Positions 19,145 to 28,356 of a stretch of DNA of 64,000 nt are shown piece after piece. How positions within the stretch are numbered: the first letter of the stretch is position 1; each line of letters begins with the position of its first letter. Origin of the DNA: Fidelibacterota bacterium (lineage in GTDB: Bacteria; Fidelibacterota; UBA2242; JAFGTP01); assembly GCA_016934035.1 (NCBI GenBank), contig JAFGTP010000004.1, positions 24,059 through 88,058 of the forward strand. The letters run 5' to 3'. The notes beneath the pieces were generated by a model. The model had not been told where the DNA came from, did not search any database, and saw only the letters and a list, made by a program, of their open reading frames with translations. A program made the position numbers and the translations under genes.

Positions 19145-20215
19145 TTATTTTGAAATTAAATCAATAAACCGGTCAAAGATAAAGAGTGTATCCACCGGAC
19201 CCGGTTCTGCTTCCGGATGGAATTGCACACTTTTGAACAATCCGGAATCGTGGATCAGACCTTCACTGGTGTTGTCATTCAGGTTCCTAAACCAAGGTTT
19301 CCAGCCCTCAGGCAGATTGGTATCATCTACGGCATAACCATGGTTCTGGGATGTGATGTAACAATGTTGGGTGAGCAGGTCCATCACCGGCTGGTTTTGG
19401 CTTCGGTGGCCATATTTCAGTTTATAGGTCTTCGCACCGGCAGCCAGCGCCATGATCTGATGTCCCAGACAAATTCCCATGGTGGGTATTTTCTCCTCCA
19501 TGGCCCAACGCACCGATTCAATGGTAGCTTTGGCCTGCTCCGGATCACCGGGACCATTGGAGATGAACAATGCATCAAATTCCAACTGCTTCAAATCGGC
19601 ATTCCAGGGAAGGCGAAGCACTCTGAAACCGCGATCTGTAAAATTTCGAATAATGGAAAATTTACAGCCGCAGTCCAGCAAGGCAATGGTTTTATTGCCT
19701 TCGCCATGGATTTCATATTCATTGATGCTGACGGTTTCTACCAGGTTCACTTTGTTGGGATCATACAATTCCACGGCTTCATCATTGACGATGATTTTGC
19801 CGAGCATGGTCCCCTTTTCCCGCAAAACTTGTGTCAGGGCCCGTGTATCGATACCGGAAATGGCGGGTACTTTCTCTCTCTTTAGCCATTCCGAAAGGCT
19901 CTGCACAGATTTCCAATGACTGTAGTTCTCGGAAATTTCAGCGACTACCAGTCCCCGAATATGGATGCGGTCGGATTCAAAATCTTCATTCAAGGTTCTC
20001 TCTTTTTCAAACTCCGGCACGCCATAATTCCCGATCAATGGATAAGTCAATGTCAAAATCTCTCCCTTATAAGATGGATCTGTAAGGCTTTCAGGATAAC
20101 CGGTCATACCGGTATTGAAGACGATTTCCCCGGAAACGGATTGTTCATATCCGAAGGAAAAACCGCTGAAAACCATTCCATTCTCAAGATGTAGTTCTGC
20201 TTTTTGTGTTTTCAT
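19145..20215 (-). CDS. carA: Carbamoyl-phosphate synthase small subunit
   Basis: The glutamine amidotransferase subunit, about 356 residues. The ATG at 20215 is preceded by GGAGA; a GTG at 20224 would add three residues. The N-terminal CPSase small-chain domain (GEIVFNTGMTGYPESLTDPS) is followed by a class I GATase domain with ISNGPGDPEQ, the nucleophile Cys in TMGICLGHQIMALAAGA, KYGHRSQNQPV, and the His-Glu pair in VQFHPEAEPGP. It delivers ammonia to CarB, encoded 4 bases downstream. First gene of a two-gene operon. No attenuator or PyrR-type structure is evident in the short leader. Confidence 0.97.
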   Translation of the reverse strand: MKTQKAELHLENGMVFSGFSFGYEQSVSGEIVFNTGMTGYPESLTDPSYKGEILTLTYPLIGNYGVPEFEKERTLNEDFESDRIHIRGLVVAEISENYSHWKSVQSLSEWLKREKVPAISGIDTRALTQVLREKGTMLGKIIVNDEAVELYDPNKVNLVETVSINEYEIHGEGNKTIALLDCGCKFSIIRNFTDRGFRVLRLPWNADLKQLEFDALFISNGPGDPEQAKATIESVRWAMEEKIPTMGICLGHQIMALAAGAKTYKLKYGHRSQNQPVMDLLTQHCYITSQNHGYAVDDTNLPEGWKPWFRNLNDNTSEGLIHDSGLFKSVQFHPEAEPGPVDTLFIFDRFIDLISK

Positions 20216-20316
20216 GTTCTCCACATTTTAATGTTATTTCGACTATTCGCGTAATTTAATAGCTAATTAAAAAATTTGGGACTTTTTTATTTACCTTGAT
20301 AATGAAAGTTTTACAT

Positions 20317-20354
20317 AAAAAAAGCCTTCCGGTTGGTTTATCACCGAAAGGCTT
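20317..20354 (-). terminator. Rho-independent terminator after the GIN-domain gene
   Basis: A 12-bp stem (AAGCCTTTCGGT / ACCGGAAGGCTT, one G-T pair) with a 9-base loop is followed on the minus strand by seven T. It lies 26 bases beyond the stop codon and also separates this unit from the carA promoter. Confidence 0.92.
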
Positions 20355-20379
20355 AAAATGAATTTGTATCGGTTTGAAT

Positions 20380-21099
20380 CTATTCGAGACTTTTAATTTC
20401 GGAAGCTCCGCTTGTGCTGATATTTTTCAAACGCGGATTTCCATAATATTTCACTTCAGATGCGCCGCTGCAATCCACATTCAATTCCTCCTGAACATTG
20501 ACTACCACTTCGCTGGCGCCACTTAATTCAATATTGGCAGATGCTACTTTGAAATCACCAAAATTCATTTCACTGGCACCACTGCCGTCAATGGTCAATT
20601 TTTTACCGGAACCAATCAATTCTATTTCGCTGGCCCCGGATACATCCAGATAAAGGTCGCCAACATTGATAAATCCTTCCAGTTCTGTGGCCCCGGATAC
20701 ATCTATTCGAAAATCTTCATCAGTTTTAAAACCACTGATCTTGATTTCACTGGCACCACTGGCGTCAATTGATGCGAGAAAAGGCATTGTAATATGGACT
20801 TTGTAATCGACCCTGGAGTAGGAAACGTGATCCTGTAGTCCTAAATAGAGTTTGTCACCCCGTTTTTCTATTTCCACATAGTCTTTCAGATTATCATCAA
20901 TGCTCACGACAATTTCATATTCATTGCCATATTCAATCACCGCATCAATGGCATTGGAAAAATCCAGTTCTGAAAAATCAGAAAAATTTTCATTGAAAGT
21001 CACACTTCTGCCGGAGCCCCTGACTCGTTCGCTGTAAAGACAGCTGGATAACAGCATGGTAACTAAAAACACCGAAATCATTATTTTTTTTCTCATCAT
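20380..21099 (-). CDS. GIN-domain lipoprotein (DUF2807, putative adhesin)
   Basis: The start at 21099 has an AAGGAG site five bases upstream; about 239 residues. The signal peptide ends in LLSSC (Cys 20). The body begins with a head region (FSELDFSNAIDAVIEYGNE) and then consists of seven copies of an SGASE/SGATE motif, each followed by a short beta-strand (e.g. DASGASEIKISG, DCSGASEVKYYG). This is the 'head GIN' / DUF2807 family, which forms a right-handed beta-helix and is annotated as a putative auto-transporter adhesin; its biochemical role is unknown. It lies 72 bases downstream of the phosphatase-like gene and may share its transcript. Confidence 0.9.
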   Translation of the reverse strand: MMRKKIMISVFLVTMLLSSCLYSERVRGSGRSVTFNENFSDFSELDFSNAIDAVIEYGNEYEIVVSIDDNLKDYVEIEKRGDKLYLGLQDHVSYSRVDYKVHITMPFLASIDASGASEIKISGFKTDEDFRIDVSGATELEGFINVGDLYLDVSGASEIELIGSGKKLTIDGSGASEMNFGDFKVASANIELSGASEVVVNVQEELNVDCSGASEVKYYGNPRLKNISTSGASEIKSLE

Positions 21100-21171
21100 T
21101 AACACTCCTTCGCACTATTTTTTTATAAACTCAGATTAGAATAAAAAAAGATAAAATAGTTGTCATTGTTT

Positions 21172-22008
21172 TTATTTAATTTTTACAATGACCGGATAGT
21201 GATCAGATATGTAGACCCCCTCTTTTTCTTTTTTATATATTTCGTAATTTTCTATTTTGAGTCCCGCTGAAACAAAGACATAATCAATAACAGGTTTAGG
21301 GTCTACCTTACCCCAACCATTAAAGGTGTGATCATATTCGCTGAAGGTGTGAACCGATGATGCATCATAGAGTTTCATTTCAGAATGGCTGATGATTGTT
21401 TGATAGGCGTCGGAATCCATGGTCAGGTTGAAATCTCCCGTCAGAATTATTCTTTCTTTGTCTGCAATTTTCGCGATTTCCGTTAAAACCATATCCGCCG
21501 ATTTTTGACGGGCCTCATCACTGACATGACTAAAGTGAGTGTTAAAAAAATAGAGCACTTCACCGGATTTTTTATCTTTCAGTTTTACCCAGCTGCAAAC
21601 ACGGTTGCAGACAGTATTCCAGCAGAGGTTTCCCGGTTTTTCCGGGGTCTCCGAAAGCCAGAAAGTGTTTTTATCCAGTAATTCAAACCTCTCTTTACGA
21701 AAAATGATCGGACAAAACTCACCGGCTTCCTGGCCGTCATCCCGGCCAATTCCATAAACCTGATATTCCGAAAGAGGTTTGGCAAGATCATCCAACTGAT
21801 GTTTGAGTACCTCCTGTAAACCGGCAATATCAATACTTTTTTCACCAAAGACCCGGGCTGCCATTTCTTTGCGATTGTCCCAGATATTGACACCGTCATC
21901 AGGATTGGCATAACGGATATTGAAAGTCATGACGTTTAAAATATCTGATCTGTCACAGGCCAGTAACAGAAAAACAACCATTGATGCTAGTAAAAACAAT
22001 TTTTTCAT
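21172..22008 (-). CDS. Exported endonuclease/exonuclease/phosphatase-fold lipoprotein
   Basis: A 278-residue protein whose signal peptide ends in LLLAC (Cys 18). The EEP fold motifs are complete: LNVMTFNIRYANPDDG, IAGLQEVLKHQLDDL (metal-binding Glu), YFFNTHFSHVSDEAR, IILTGDFNLTMDSDAY, VIDYVFVSAGL and the final SDHYPVIVKIK with catalytic Asp-His. Secreted members of this family hydrolyse phosphodiesters, nucleic acids or phospho-lipids and sugars; the substrate here is not clear. Separated by a strong terminator from the TonB receptor gene upstream, and followed by the GIN-domain lipoprotein gene. Confidence 0.9.
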   Translation of the reverse strand: MKKLFLLASMVVFLLLACDRSDILNVMTFNIRYANPDDGVNIWDNRKEMAARVFGEKSIDIAGLQEVLKHQLDDLAKPLSEYQVYGIGRDDGQEAGEFCPIIFRKERFELLDKNTFWLSETPEKPGNLCWNTVCNRVCSWVKLKDKKSGEVLYFFNTHFSHVSDEARQKSADMVLTEIAKIADKERIILTGDFNLTMDSDAYQTIISHSEMKLYDASSVHTFSEYDHTFNGWGKVDPKPVIDYVFVSAGLKIENYEIYKKEKEGVYISDHYPVIVKIK

Positions 22009-22053
22009 GATCGTATCCTTTTGAAGTAGTTTTCAAAATTTAGTAAAATATTT

Positions 22054-22098
22054 AAAAAAATAAACCTCCAAAATTTTGGAAACTTCGGAGGTTTATTT
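22054..22098 (-). terminator. Rho-independent terminator after TonB receptor gene
   Basis: A 12-bp stem (AAATAAACCTCC / GGAGGTTTATTT) with a 17-base loop is followed on the minus strand by a run of T. It starts 31 bases past the receptor stop codon. Confidence 0.9.
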
Positions 22099-22128
22099 CA
22101 TCGTCTTTATATCTCGGGTTTTTGGAAG

Positions 22129-24510
22129 TTAAAAATCCAGCACCACCCCGATTGTGGGCAAAACCGTTCCGGAAGAATTTTCAATTCTTTTTAATCGATA
22201 TCGTTGCTCGGCGAAGGGTGCTTCCGGATTTTCAATTATTTTGTTACCGTTAGCATCAGCGTCTACAAGGATGATATCCGGCTGTTTGGCCTGATAATTC
22301 AATATATTCTGAATATCCAGATAGAGCAAAAGAGCAATATTTCGGAAATTATACTGTTTGTCGACTCTCAGATCCAGTTGCACAAAGGGGTCCAGCCTCT
22401 CAGCATTGTAACGGCTAAAATCCCAAAAAGCCCTGTTTTGTGTATTCCAGGCAGCCACCAGGGATGACTTGTTCAGATCATAGGGTGTATAAGGCAAGCC
22501 ACCCAGCACACGCAATTTTCCACCCGCCTGCCAGCCGCGATTGAATCCTTTGGTCACAGTACCTGTGAAGATATGGCGGGAATCCCAACTGCTGGGAATC
22601 AGGTCGCCGGAATAGTCCGCAAATTCACTGCGTACAAAGGTGTAGGCGAAAATAGTATTTAGCCGATTTAGAAAAACCAAACGTCCGGAAATTTCAAATC
22701 CATAGGCACGTCCTTTACTGGTTGACGTCACTTCTTCATCGCCAATGACCCCGAAGTCACTGCCTTTATTGGCAATGGAAACAGAATCCAGAACGGAGAA
22801 CGGGTATTGGGAATATTCTTTATAGAACCCTTCTACGGCAATACGGGAATCCACATAGGGCAAATATTCAAAACCGGCGATAATATGGTTAACACCAATA
22901 TATTTCAAATCATTTTCCTTATTGACCAACTGACCGGAATTATCCCGAAAGCCCAATGTAGTGTAGGCCGGCAACTGATAGTATCTGCCCATATTAAAAT
23001 TAAGGTTCCATTTTCTGGCCAAAACATAGGAGGCAGAAAACCTGGGCGAAATCTGATCGATTGGATTGGACATGGAGTCTGAGTAATTATTCAGGTCTGT
23101 CCGCATTCCCAATGACAGGCTCAGGCGCTGATTAAAAAAGGGTTTGCTCACCTGGGCAAAAGCTGCGTATTTGAAAAAATCCAGGTCTGACTGATAGACT
23201 TTATCTACCACCTGGTCATTGACAAAGATTTGACGGTAAGTGTCATTATTATACTTCACATACTGAAGGCCCAGTCCCATGGAAATTTTATAATCACGGA
23301 CCCTGACCGTATTTTCAAAACGGAATTTATTTTCAATCTCCTGGGATTTATAATCCTGTATTTTTGGCAGTTCATCATCATTATCCAGATATTTAAACTC
23401 TTCATTGTTTAACATATTTCTGGAAAAAATATAATTTTGAAAACTTTTACCACGGAAATGGGTGTAATTGGCGCCAATCATATAATTCCACTGATCGGAT
23501 TCCGGCAGATACGAAAGAATGTACTCCTGGTCTTCGGTCGGATCATCAATGTCAAGGTTCAGCCGGTTGTAATCCAGGGCACCCAGGGACACAATGGTTA
23601 ATTTGTTTTTGGGGTCAAACTGGGTTTCGGTTTTAAATTGATAATCATTAAATGTCGGTAAAAAGGGAAGTCCCAACGCACCAAACAAAAATTGAAGATA
23701 ACTTCTGCGGACCGATGCCAGATAAGTGGTTTTTTCACCAAGAGGGCCATCCATTGTGAGGGCCAGTTCCGATGCGCCAATAACAGCCCGTCCGTTCATT
23801 TTTTCCTTGTTTCCTGATTTTTGTTTAAAATCAAACACACCGCTCAGTGCATCACCGCGATTGGCCGGAAAAGCACCGGAATAATAATCCACTGACTGAA
23901 TGAAATCCGGATTGATTATGCCGACAGGGCCACCGGAAGCTCCCTGGGTTGCAAAATGGTTCAGGTTAGGAATTTCAATGCCGTCAAGGTAAAAAACACT
24001 TTCACTGGGTCCACCGCCTCGGACAATGACATCATTGCGAAAGGAAACCGTACTACCGACACCTGGAAATGACTGGATAACTTTGGAAATATCCCGATTG
24101 GCCCCTGGATTTTTTTCAATGTCTGATACCTGGATTTGCTGCACAGACAGGGGACTTTCTTCAATCTTTTCAAAAGTGGAAGCCTGGACTGTGACTGTCC
24201 CCAGCTCAATGTTCTTTTGTTTCAATTCAATCGTCACAAAGGCATTTTTTGTATCATTAATCTGGACTTCGTCGGAATATCCGATATCATAACCGATAAA
24301 GGAAGCCATCAATCGATAAAATCCGGGTTCCAGTCCCGTTATCAGAAAATTTCCATTCAAATCCGTTGCTGCCCCGATTTCAGTATTCAATACTATAACA
24401 TTCACAAAAGACAAGGGAGCACCGGAATCAGCATCCACTACCCGGCCATTGATCTGGCTGGCATAAGTATTGACAACCAAAAGAAATAAAATCAATAATT
24501 TATTTTTCAT
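22129..24510 (-). CDS. TonB-dependent receptor, paired with DUF2271-like lipoprotein
   Basis: A 793-residue outer-membrane receptor. A signal peptide (to about residue 18) is followed by a carboxypeptidase-like domain (about 19-105; INGRVVDADSGAPLSFVNVI). The plug (about 115-235) has VIRGGGPSESVFYLDGIEIP, NPDFIQSVDYYSGAFPANRG and DALSGVFDFKQKSG. The 22-strand barrel fills the rest (GRAYGFEISGRLVFLNRLNT, LPYTPYDLNKS) and ends in GVVLDF with a terminal Phe. It is 8 bases downstream of a lipoprotein gene, forming a two-gene operon closed by a strong terminator. The substrate is unknown; no SusD-like gene is present, so a metal chelate or small ligand is at least as likely as a glycan. Confidence 0.93.
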   Translation of the reverse strand: MKNKLLILFLLVVNTYASQINGRVVDADSGAPLSFVNVIVLNTEIGAATDLNGNFLITGLEPGFYRLMASFIGYDIGYSDEVQINDTKNAFVTIELKQKNIELGTVTVQASTFEKIEESPLSVQQIQVSDIEKNPGANRDISKVIQSFPGVGSTVSFRNDVIVRGGGPSESVFYLDGIEIPNLNHFATQGASGGPVGIINPDFIQSVDYYSGAFPANRGDALSGVFDFKQKSGNKEKMNGRAVIGASELALTMDGPLGEKTTYLASVRRSYLQFLFGALGLPFLPTFNDYQFKTETQFDPKNKLTIVSLGALDYNRLNLDIDDPTEDQEYILSYLPESDQWNYMIGANYTHFRGKSFQNYIFSRNMLNNEEFKYLDNDDELPKIQDYKSQEIENKFRFENTVRVRDYKISMGLGLQYVKYNNDTYRQIFVNDQVVDKVYQSDLDFFKYAAFAQVSKPFFNQRLSLSLGMRTDLNNYSDSMSNPIDQISPRFSASYVLARKWNLNFNMGRYYQLPAYTTLGFRDNSGQLVNKENDLKYIGVNHIIAGFEYLPYVDSRIAVEGFYKEYSQYPFSVLDSVSIANKGSDFGVIGDEEVTSTSKGRAYGFEISGRLVFLNRLNTIFAYTFVRSEFADYSGDLIPSSWDSRHIFTGTVTKGFNRGWQAGGKLRVLGGLPYTPYDLNKSSLVAAWNTQNRAFWDFSRYNAERLDPFVQLDLRVDKQYNFRNIALLLYLDIQNILNYQAKQPDIILVDADANGNKIIENPEAPFAEQRYRLKRIENSSGTVLPTIGVVLDF

Positions 24511-24518
24511 AATTTCAC

Positions 24519-25265
24519 CTATTTAACAATCACTTTAATCTTATCAAAAATTTTTAACGCCGTCGTGATCGTACTGATATCAGTATAGAGCAGCCCGTCA
24601 TCACCGGAATAATGGCTATGCCCGATTGGGTTAAGGTAATATTCACTTAGTTTTGAATTGGGGTCCATAGTCACAGCATAAACCAGGGCTGGTTGGCAGG
24701 AACTTTTGTAGTCAATATCATCGGGAAATTTGTTATTATGCCAGTAATCATTCCAATCCCAGGTCTGGTTGACTTCCATCAGGATTCTGAACTTCTGCCC
24801 CGTTTCCATACCGGATTTGGTGTGGAGATAAAAGTCAGATTTCGGTGTGGCAGATGTAATCGCATCAGGTATGGCATCAATATCATTAGGAATAGCCGGT
24901 AAATAATCATCGCTTCTTTTGTGAAACCAGTAAGGCAGTGATGCTGTCCGAACAGCTTTGCCCGGTTTATCTTTCCATTTTCCCGGTTCCAGTTCACCAT
25001 GTCCCCAAATACCGCTGGATACTGATTTTGTGACATAGAGAGTATGCTGGAAATTGCCCTCCAAATCTTCCACCCAGATTACAAAGGTCGGATGATTGTG
25101 AGATTCACCGGCTGTGAATTGAAATATCAGATCATTGCCTGTCTCACTGGCACCAGCTTTAATTTTCTCAATTTCTTCAACTTTTTGTTTTTTTAAATTT
25201 TGAGAGCATCCAATCAGAACCATGCTCAAAAATATACCAATTAAAATTTTATGCATTATCTTCAT
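24519..25265 (-). CDS. DUF2271-like periplasmic lipoprotein (copy A)
   Basis: A 248-residue lipoprotein with GGAGG six bases before the ATG; signal peptide ending LIGC (Cys 20). The body has HPTFVIWVEDLEGNFQHTLY, LPYWFHKRSDD, DAITSATPKSDFYLH, WDWNDYWHNNKF and CQPALVYAV, which resemble the DUF2271 family (PF10029), where the WxED...G and D-x-TxAT motifs recur. DUF2271 proteins are uncharacterised and in other bacteria often sit near PepSY and flavin-linked iron genes (from memory). This copy is in an operon with a TonB receptor. A clear paralogue lies at 31546-32262. The family assignment is by motif only. Confidence 0.75.
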   Translation of the reverse strand: MKIMHKILIGIFLSMVLIGCSQNLKKQKVEEIEKIKAGASETGNDLIFQFTAGESHNHPTFVIWVEDLEGNFQHTLYVTKSVSSGIWGHGELEPGKWKDKPGKAVRTASLPYWFHKRSDDYLPAIPNDIDAIPDAITSATPKSDFYLHTKSGMETGQKFRILMEVNQTWDWNDYWHNNKFPDDIDYKSSCQPALVYAVTMDPNSKLSEYYLNPIGHSHYSGDDGLLYTDISTITTALKIFDKIKVIVK

Positions 25266-25619
25266 TTTTATCCTCCAAAATGTGCATTTGGTTTGATGTA
25301 ACTATCACTATTAGGTTACAATTTTTTCTAAATTATTAAAAATTATTTTTTACTAGTTTTTGATAGCCTGGGTCAAAAGAAATAACTTACCGGAGACCTT
25401 TTAAATTTCCACTTACAGGTTGAATTATTGAATATATTTCTGCATATCCCAATAAAATTTTAAAACAGCACTTGGCCCAAGACTCCTGTCTGAAAGGCAA
25501 ACGACAATCAGGAAAATATTTTTGGAATTGCACATCTTTGGGAAATTTTCTCTGAATCATAAAAAAAAAGACGACCTTCCGGCCGTCTTTAATTTAATCC
25601 AAATACCGGTTATGTTATT
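25266..25619. other. Gene-free stretch: promoter of the DUF2271/TonB operon
   Basis: About 354 bases without a convincing gene. The left part must hold the promoter of the DUF2271-like lipoprotein/TonB operon. The right end holds the terminator of the esterase gene (25561-25590). No operator-like palindrome is clear. Confidence 0.5.
25561..25590 (-). terminator. Rho-independent terminator of the esterase gene
   Basis: A 10-bp stem (AAAGACGGCC / GGTCGTCTTT, one G-T pair) around a GGAA tetraloop is followed on the minus strand by six or more T. It lies 29 bases after the stop codon. Confidence 0.93.
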
Positions 25620-28142
25620 TTATCGCCAGAGAAATTCACCTTTTTCCACAGACCAGTCATTGCCAAAAAAGCCAGTGGCTTCAATACCAGAATTTTCCAT
25701 CTCAAATCGAGTTTCATTGAACAACACAAAATCCGGAGAATTGGTAAAAGGATACATAAAATCACGCAATTGGGTAAGTTTCATCCCTTTTTTTCCGGTA
25801 CCGCCCACAACAGCCACGAGGTTATTTTCACTGTCTGGTTTCGGATACACAAAAAAACAGGCCAGACTTTCAGATTGGATTTCTTTATCCCCCACTTTGA
25901 CAGAACCATTTTTCAATTGAACGGGAGAATGGGCCAATAATTTTTCCCAGGCTGAATTGGTGGATGCATTGCCAAATAAAATAATACTTCTGTCACGATA
26001 TTTTTCTGCAACATATTCTGTGTCCGGCACGATATCCATGGCGCCGTTGCCCTGCATCCAGAAAGTTTCGGCGTCAAAGCGTGCCTTATTATAATTCAAC
26101 TGATCTTCCGTATCATCTCCCAGGGTACCATATACAAAAACAAATCTGTGATTATAAGCATCTTTTAGGGTACCATAACGATGCGGCCCTTTTAGTTCAC
26201 AGTCAGGTTTCGCGACCTGTGCCCATTTACCATCATCTCTGGCAAACCAAACCTGCTTCTCTGCCGGATATGCAACTTTGGAAAAAATCTGTCCATCGAT
26301 TTCAAAAGCCACAGAATCCTGGGACAAATGTCCTAATTTGAAAGACAACCGCGCCACATTCTCAGTCATACCCTGGAAACTGCGTGAGCCGGGGTTCCAA
26401 CGAAATTTGGCTTTACTCAATTCCAGTTGCTTATCCTGGGCTTCAATTCCCAACCATTTGTTCCAGGCGGAAACGGCCGGGTTTGCAGTGGTAAACTGGA
26501 TATCTCTGACAACTTCATCAGCCGGGATGATACATTTTGAAAAATAATCAAACAATTCGGGCCAGTCTACACAGTCCGTTCCGGGTTCGTCAGAATGGTC
26601 CCACCAGTGACCGGCACCGGGTTCTTCATGGTATTTGTAATTAATCCCATGGGCTTTTAATGTATCGATCATCTGATGTGCCTGGTCAGCTTTGACCACA
26701 TCATCATCAGCACCATGGATGATGTAAATTCCTTTATCAGCAATATTGTCAACAAGACCGTAAGTGTCTGTCGGCCTGGAAGAACGCCGCATCATTTTCC
26801 ACAATTCATCTGTATGGCTCTGCATTCTGTGACTGACGTAGGTCCAGTAACTGATCCATCCGGCGCTAGGCCCGATCGTAGCCCATTTATCCGGATAGGT
26901 AACTCCCAGATACCAGGTTCCGTGCCCGCCCATGGAGTGGCCGGTGAGATAAATTTTTTCATCATCAATTTTGTAATTTTTTTTCGCTTCTGCCAGGACT
27001 TCAATAGCATCAATTCTTCCCCAGTCCTCCCAATCATATCCGTATGGACGACGGTTGGTGGGAGAGACAATATAGGCCCAATCCTTACCGGCATAGCTGC
27101 CAGCCTGATTAATGGCTTCAACCGAAGCTCCATGAACAGAGAGAACCAGGGCTTTTTCTTTGCCATCATCTTTTTGGGCCGGATTGACTGCATAATATTG
27201 CAAACTGCCATCAATCTGACTAAAAAAAGTCCGTTTATGGGTCTCTTTAGGATTTTTGACATTGAATTTGACTTCTGCCTGATCCAGTAAAATATCACCT
27301 GATGTTAATGTTAACTGTACTGTCAAATCTCCTTTAACCATTAGAGCCGGTCCTTCAATTTTAAAAGGAACTTTTCGGGCAGTCATCGGTGGAATGGCCG
27401 GTATCATGACAATGGTTGGCTTCAGTTTTTCATGGCAGGATTCTATTTTTAAACCAGATAAGGGTTCACCGGTACCATTCATGACGAGGACTGCACCGTA
27501 ATGGCTCACTGGTTCTTCGATGAGAATGTCGGGCAGAGTTGGGTCGTTCACATTAAATTTTGCAATCTCATTCATGGGATGAAATTTCACTTTTAACCGG
27601 CCCCGATTGACATTGAAAAACAAATGGTTAGTGCCTTTTTTCAATATCACCGGTAATTTACCGTAATTATATTGAGGGGCCCAGGGTTCCTGGGTATCAG
27701 TATTCTGATAGGGATTTCCTATTCTCGGCTCACCATTGACATAAGTCATGCGATTACCCATGGTTTCCAATAAGACCACCTGTTCCGATGGAGAATTAAC
27801 TGAAAAATAGACATAGGTCCCACGCAGGTTCCGGCCACTAAACCATCCGGTAGAATCAGGTTCAATTGCCTTCCAGACAGCACCAATGGTATCGGATATT
27901 TTCCAAAATTCCTCTGCGACAGGTTCACGCCATGCACCGCTGACCATCATTTTTTCAATCAGGTCGATTCGGTTCCATCGGTTTTTGTATTCCAGCACCA
28001 GCATTGTATTTATTTGCGGTTCACTGAAAGAAGGCGGATTATTCACAAAGGTGTCAGGTCTCTCATCAACAACAGCCTGATGCACACAACTTGTCGACAT
28101 AAATAAGGCACAAAGACCTATGAATATTAATGTTTTTTTCAT
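25620..28142 (-). CDS. Large exported alpha/beta-hydrolase (prolyl-oligopeptidase/carbohydrate-esterase type) lipoprotein
   Basis: The start is placed at the ATG at 28142, which has TTGGAG upstream and gives a lipoprotein signal peptide (MKKTLIFIGL ... MSTSC, Cys 19); the open frame extends 28 codons further without a signal. About 840 residues. The N-terminal 300 residues form beta-sandwich regions with a YVYFSVNSPSEQ / NHLFFNVNRG pattern. The hydrolase domain has ALVLSVHGAS, the nucleophile Ser403 in YLTGHSMGGHGTWYLG, an acidic residue in IIHGADDDVVKADQAHQ and His512 in EEPGAGHWWDH. The last 280 residues are a further beta domain. Candidate roles are acetyl- or feruloyl-type esterase on polysaccharides, or a peptidase. 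It is divergent from a six-hairpin glycosidase gene, which favours glycan work. Confidence 0.82.
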   Translation of the reverse strand: MKKTLIFIGLCALFMSTSCVHQAVVDERPDTFVNNPPSFSEPQINTMLVLEYKNRWNRIDLIEKMMVSGAWREPVAEEFWKISDTIGAVWKAIEPDSTGWFSGRNLRGTYVYFSVNSPSEQVVLLETMGNRMTYVNGEPRIGNPYQNTDTQEPWAPQYNYGKLPVILKKGTNHLFFNVNRGRLKVKFHPMNEIAKFNVNDPTLPDILIEEPVSHYGAVLVMNGTGEPLSGLKIESCHEKLKPTIVMIPAIPPMTARKVPFKIEGPALMVKGDLTVQLTLTSGDILLDQAEVKFNVKNPKETHKRTFFSQIDGSLQYYAVNPAQKDDGKEKALVLSVHGASVEAINQAGSYAGKDWAYIVSPTNRRPYGYDWEDWGRIDAIEVLAEAKKNYKIDDEKIYLTGHSMGGHGTWYLGVTYPDKWATIGPSAGWISYWTYVSHRMQSHTDELWKMMRRSSRPTDTYGLVDNIADKGIYIIHGADDDVVKADQAHQMIDTLKAHGINYKYHEEPGAGHWWDHSDEPGTDCVDWPELFDYFSKCIIPADEVVRDIQFTTANPAVSAWNKWLGIEAQDKQLELSKAKFRWNPGSRSFQGMTENVARLSFKLGHLSQDSVAFEIDGQIFSKVAYPAEKQVWFARDDGKWAQVAKPDCELKGPHRYGTLKDAYNHRFVFVYGTLGDDTEDQLNYNKARFDAETFWMQGNGAMDIVPDTEYVAEKYRDRSIILFGNASTNSAWEKLLAHSPVQLKNGSVKVGDKEIQSESLACFFVYPKPDSENNLVAVVGGTGKKGMKLTQLRDFMYPFTNSPDFVLFNETRFEMENSGIEATGFFGNDWSVEKGEFLWR

Positions 28143-28356
28143 ATTATCACTCCAATCATTTGTTGATATACGACAGGGAATATAAGTGGTTTGGTGACAC
28201 AATTTCAAGTAAGTTTTTTTTAGCAATTAACTATTTAGATTAAAAAACCTCTACTGAAACATCGATGAATTATATGACGACGACAAAAAATCTGGATTTT
28301 ATTATTTTTTTTGAGAATTGCCAACATACAACCCTCATTAAAAGGAAAAACCATTG

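Noticed and set aside
19217..19885. A 222-codon plus-strand frame inside carA
   Set aside because: It is antisense to a clearly conserved gene and its product has no domain pattern; a mirror of the carA reading frame.
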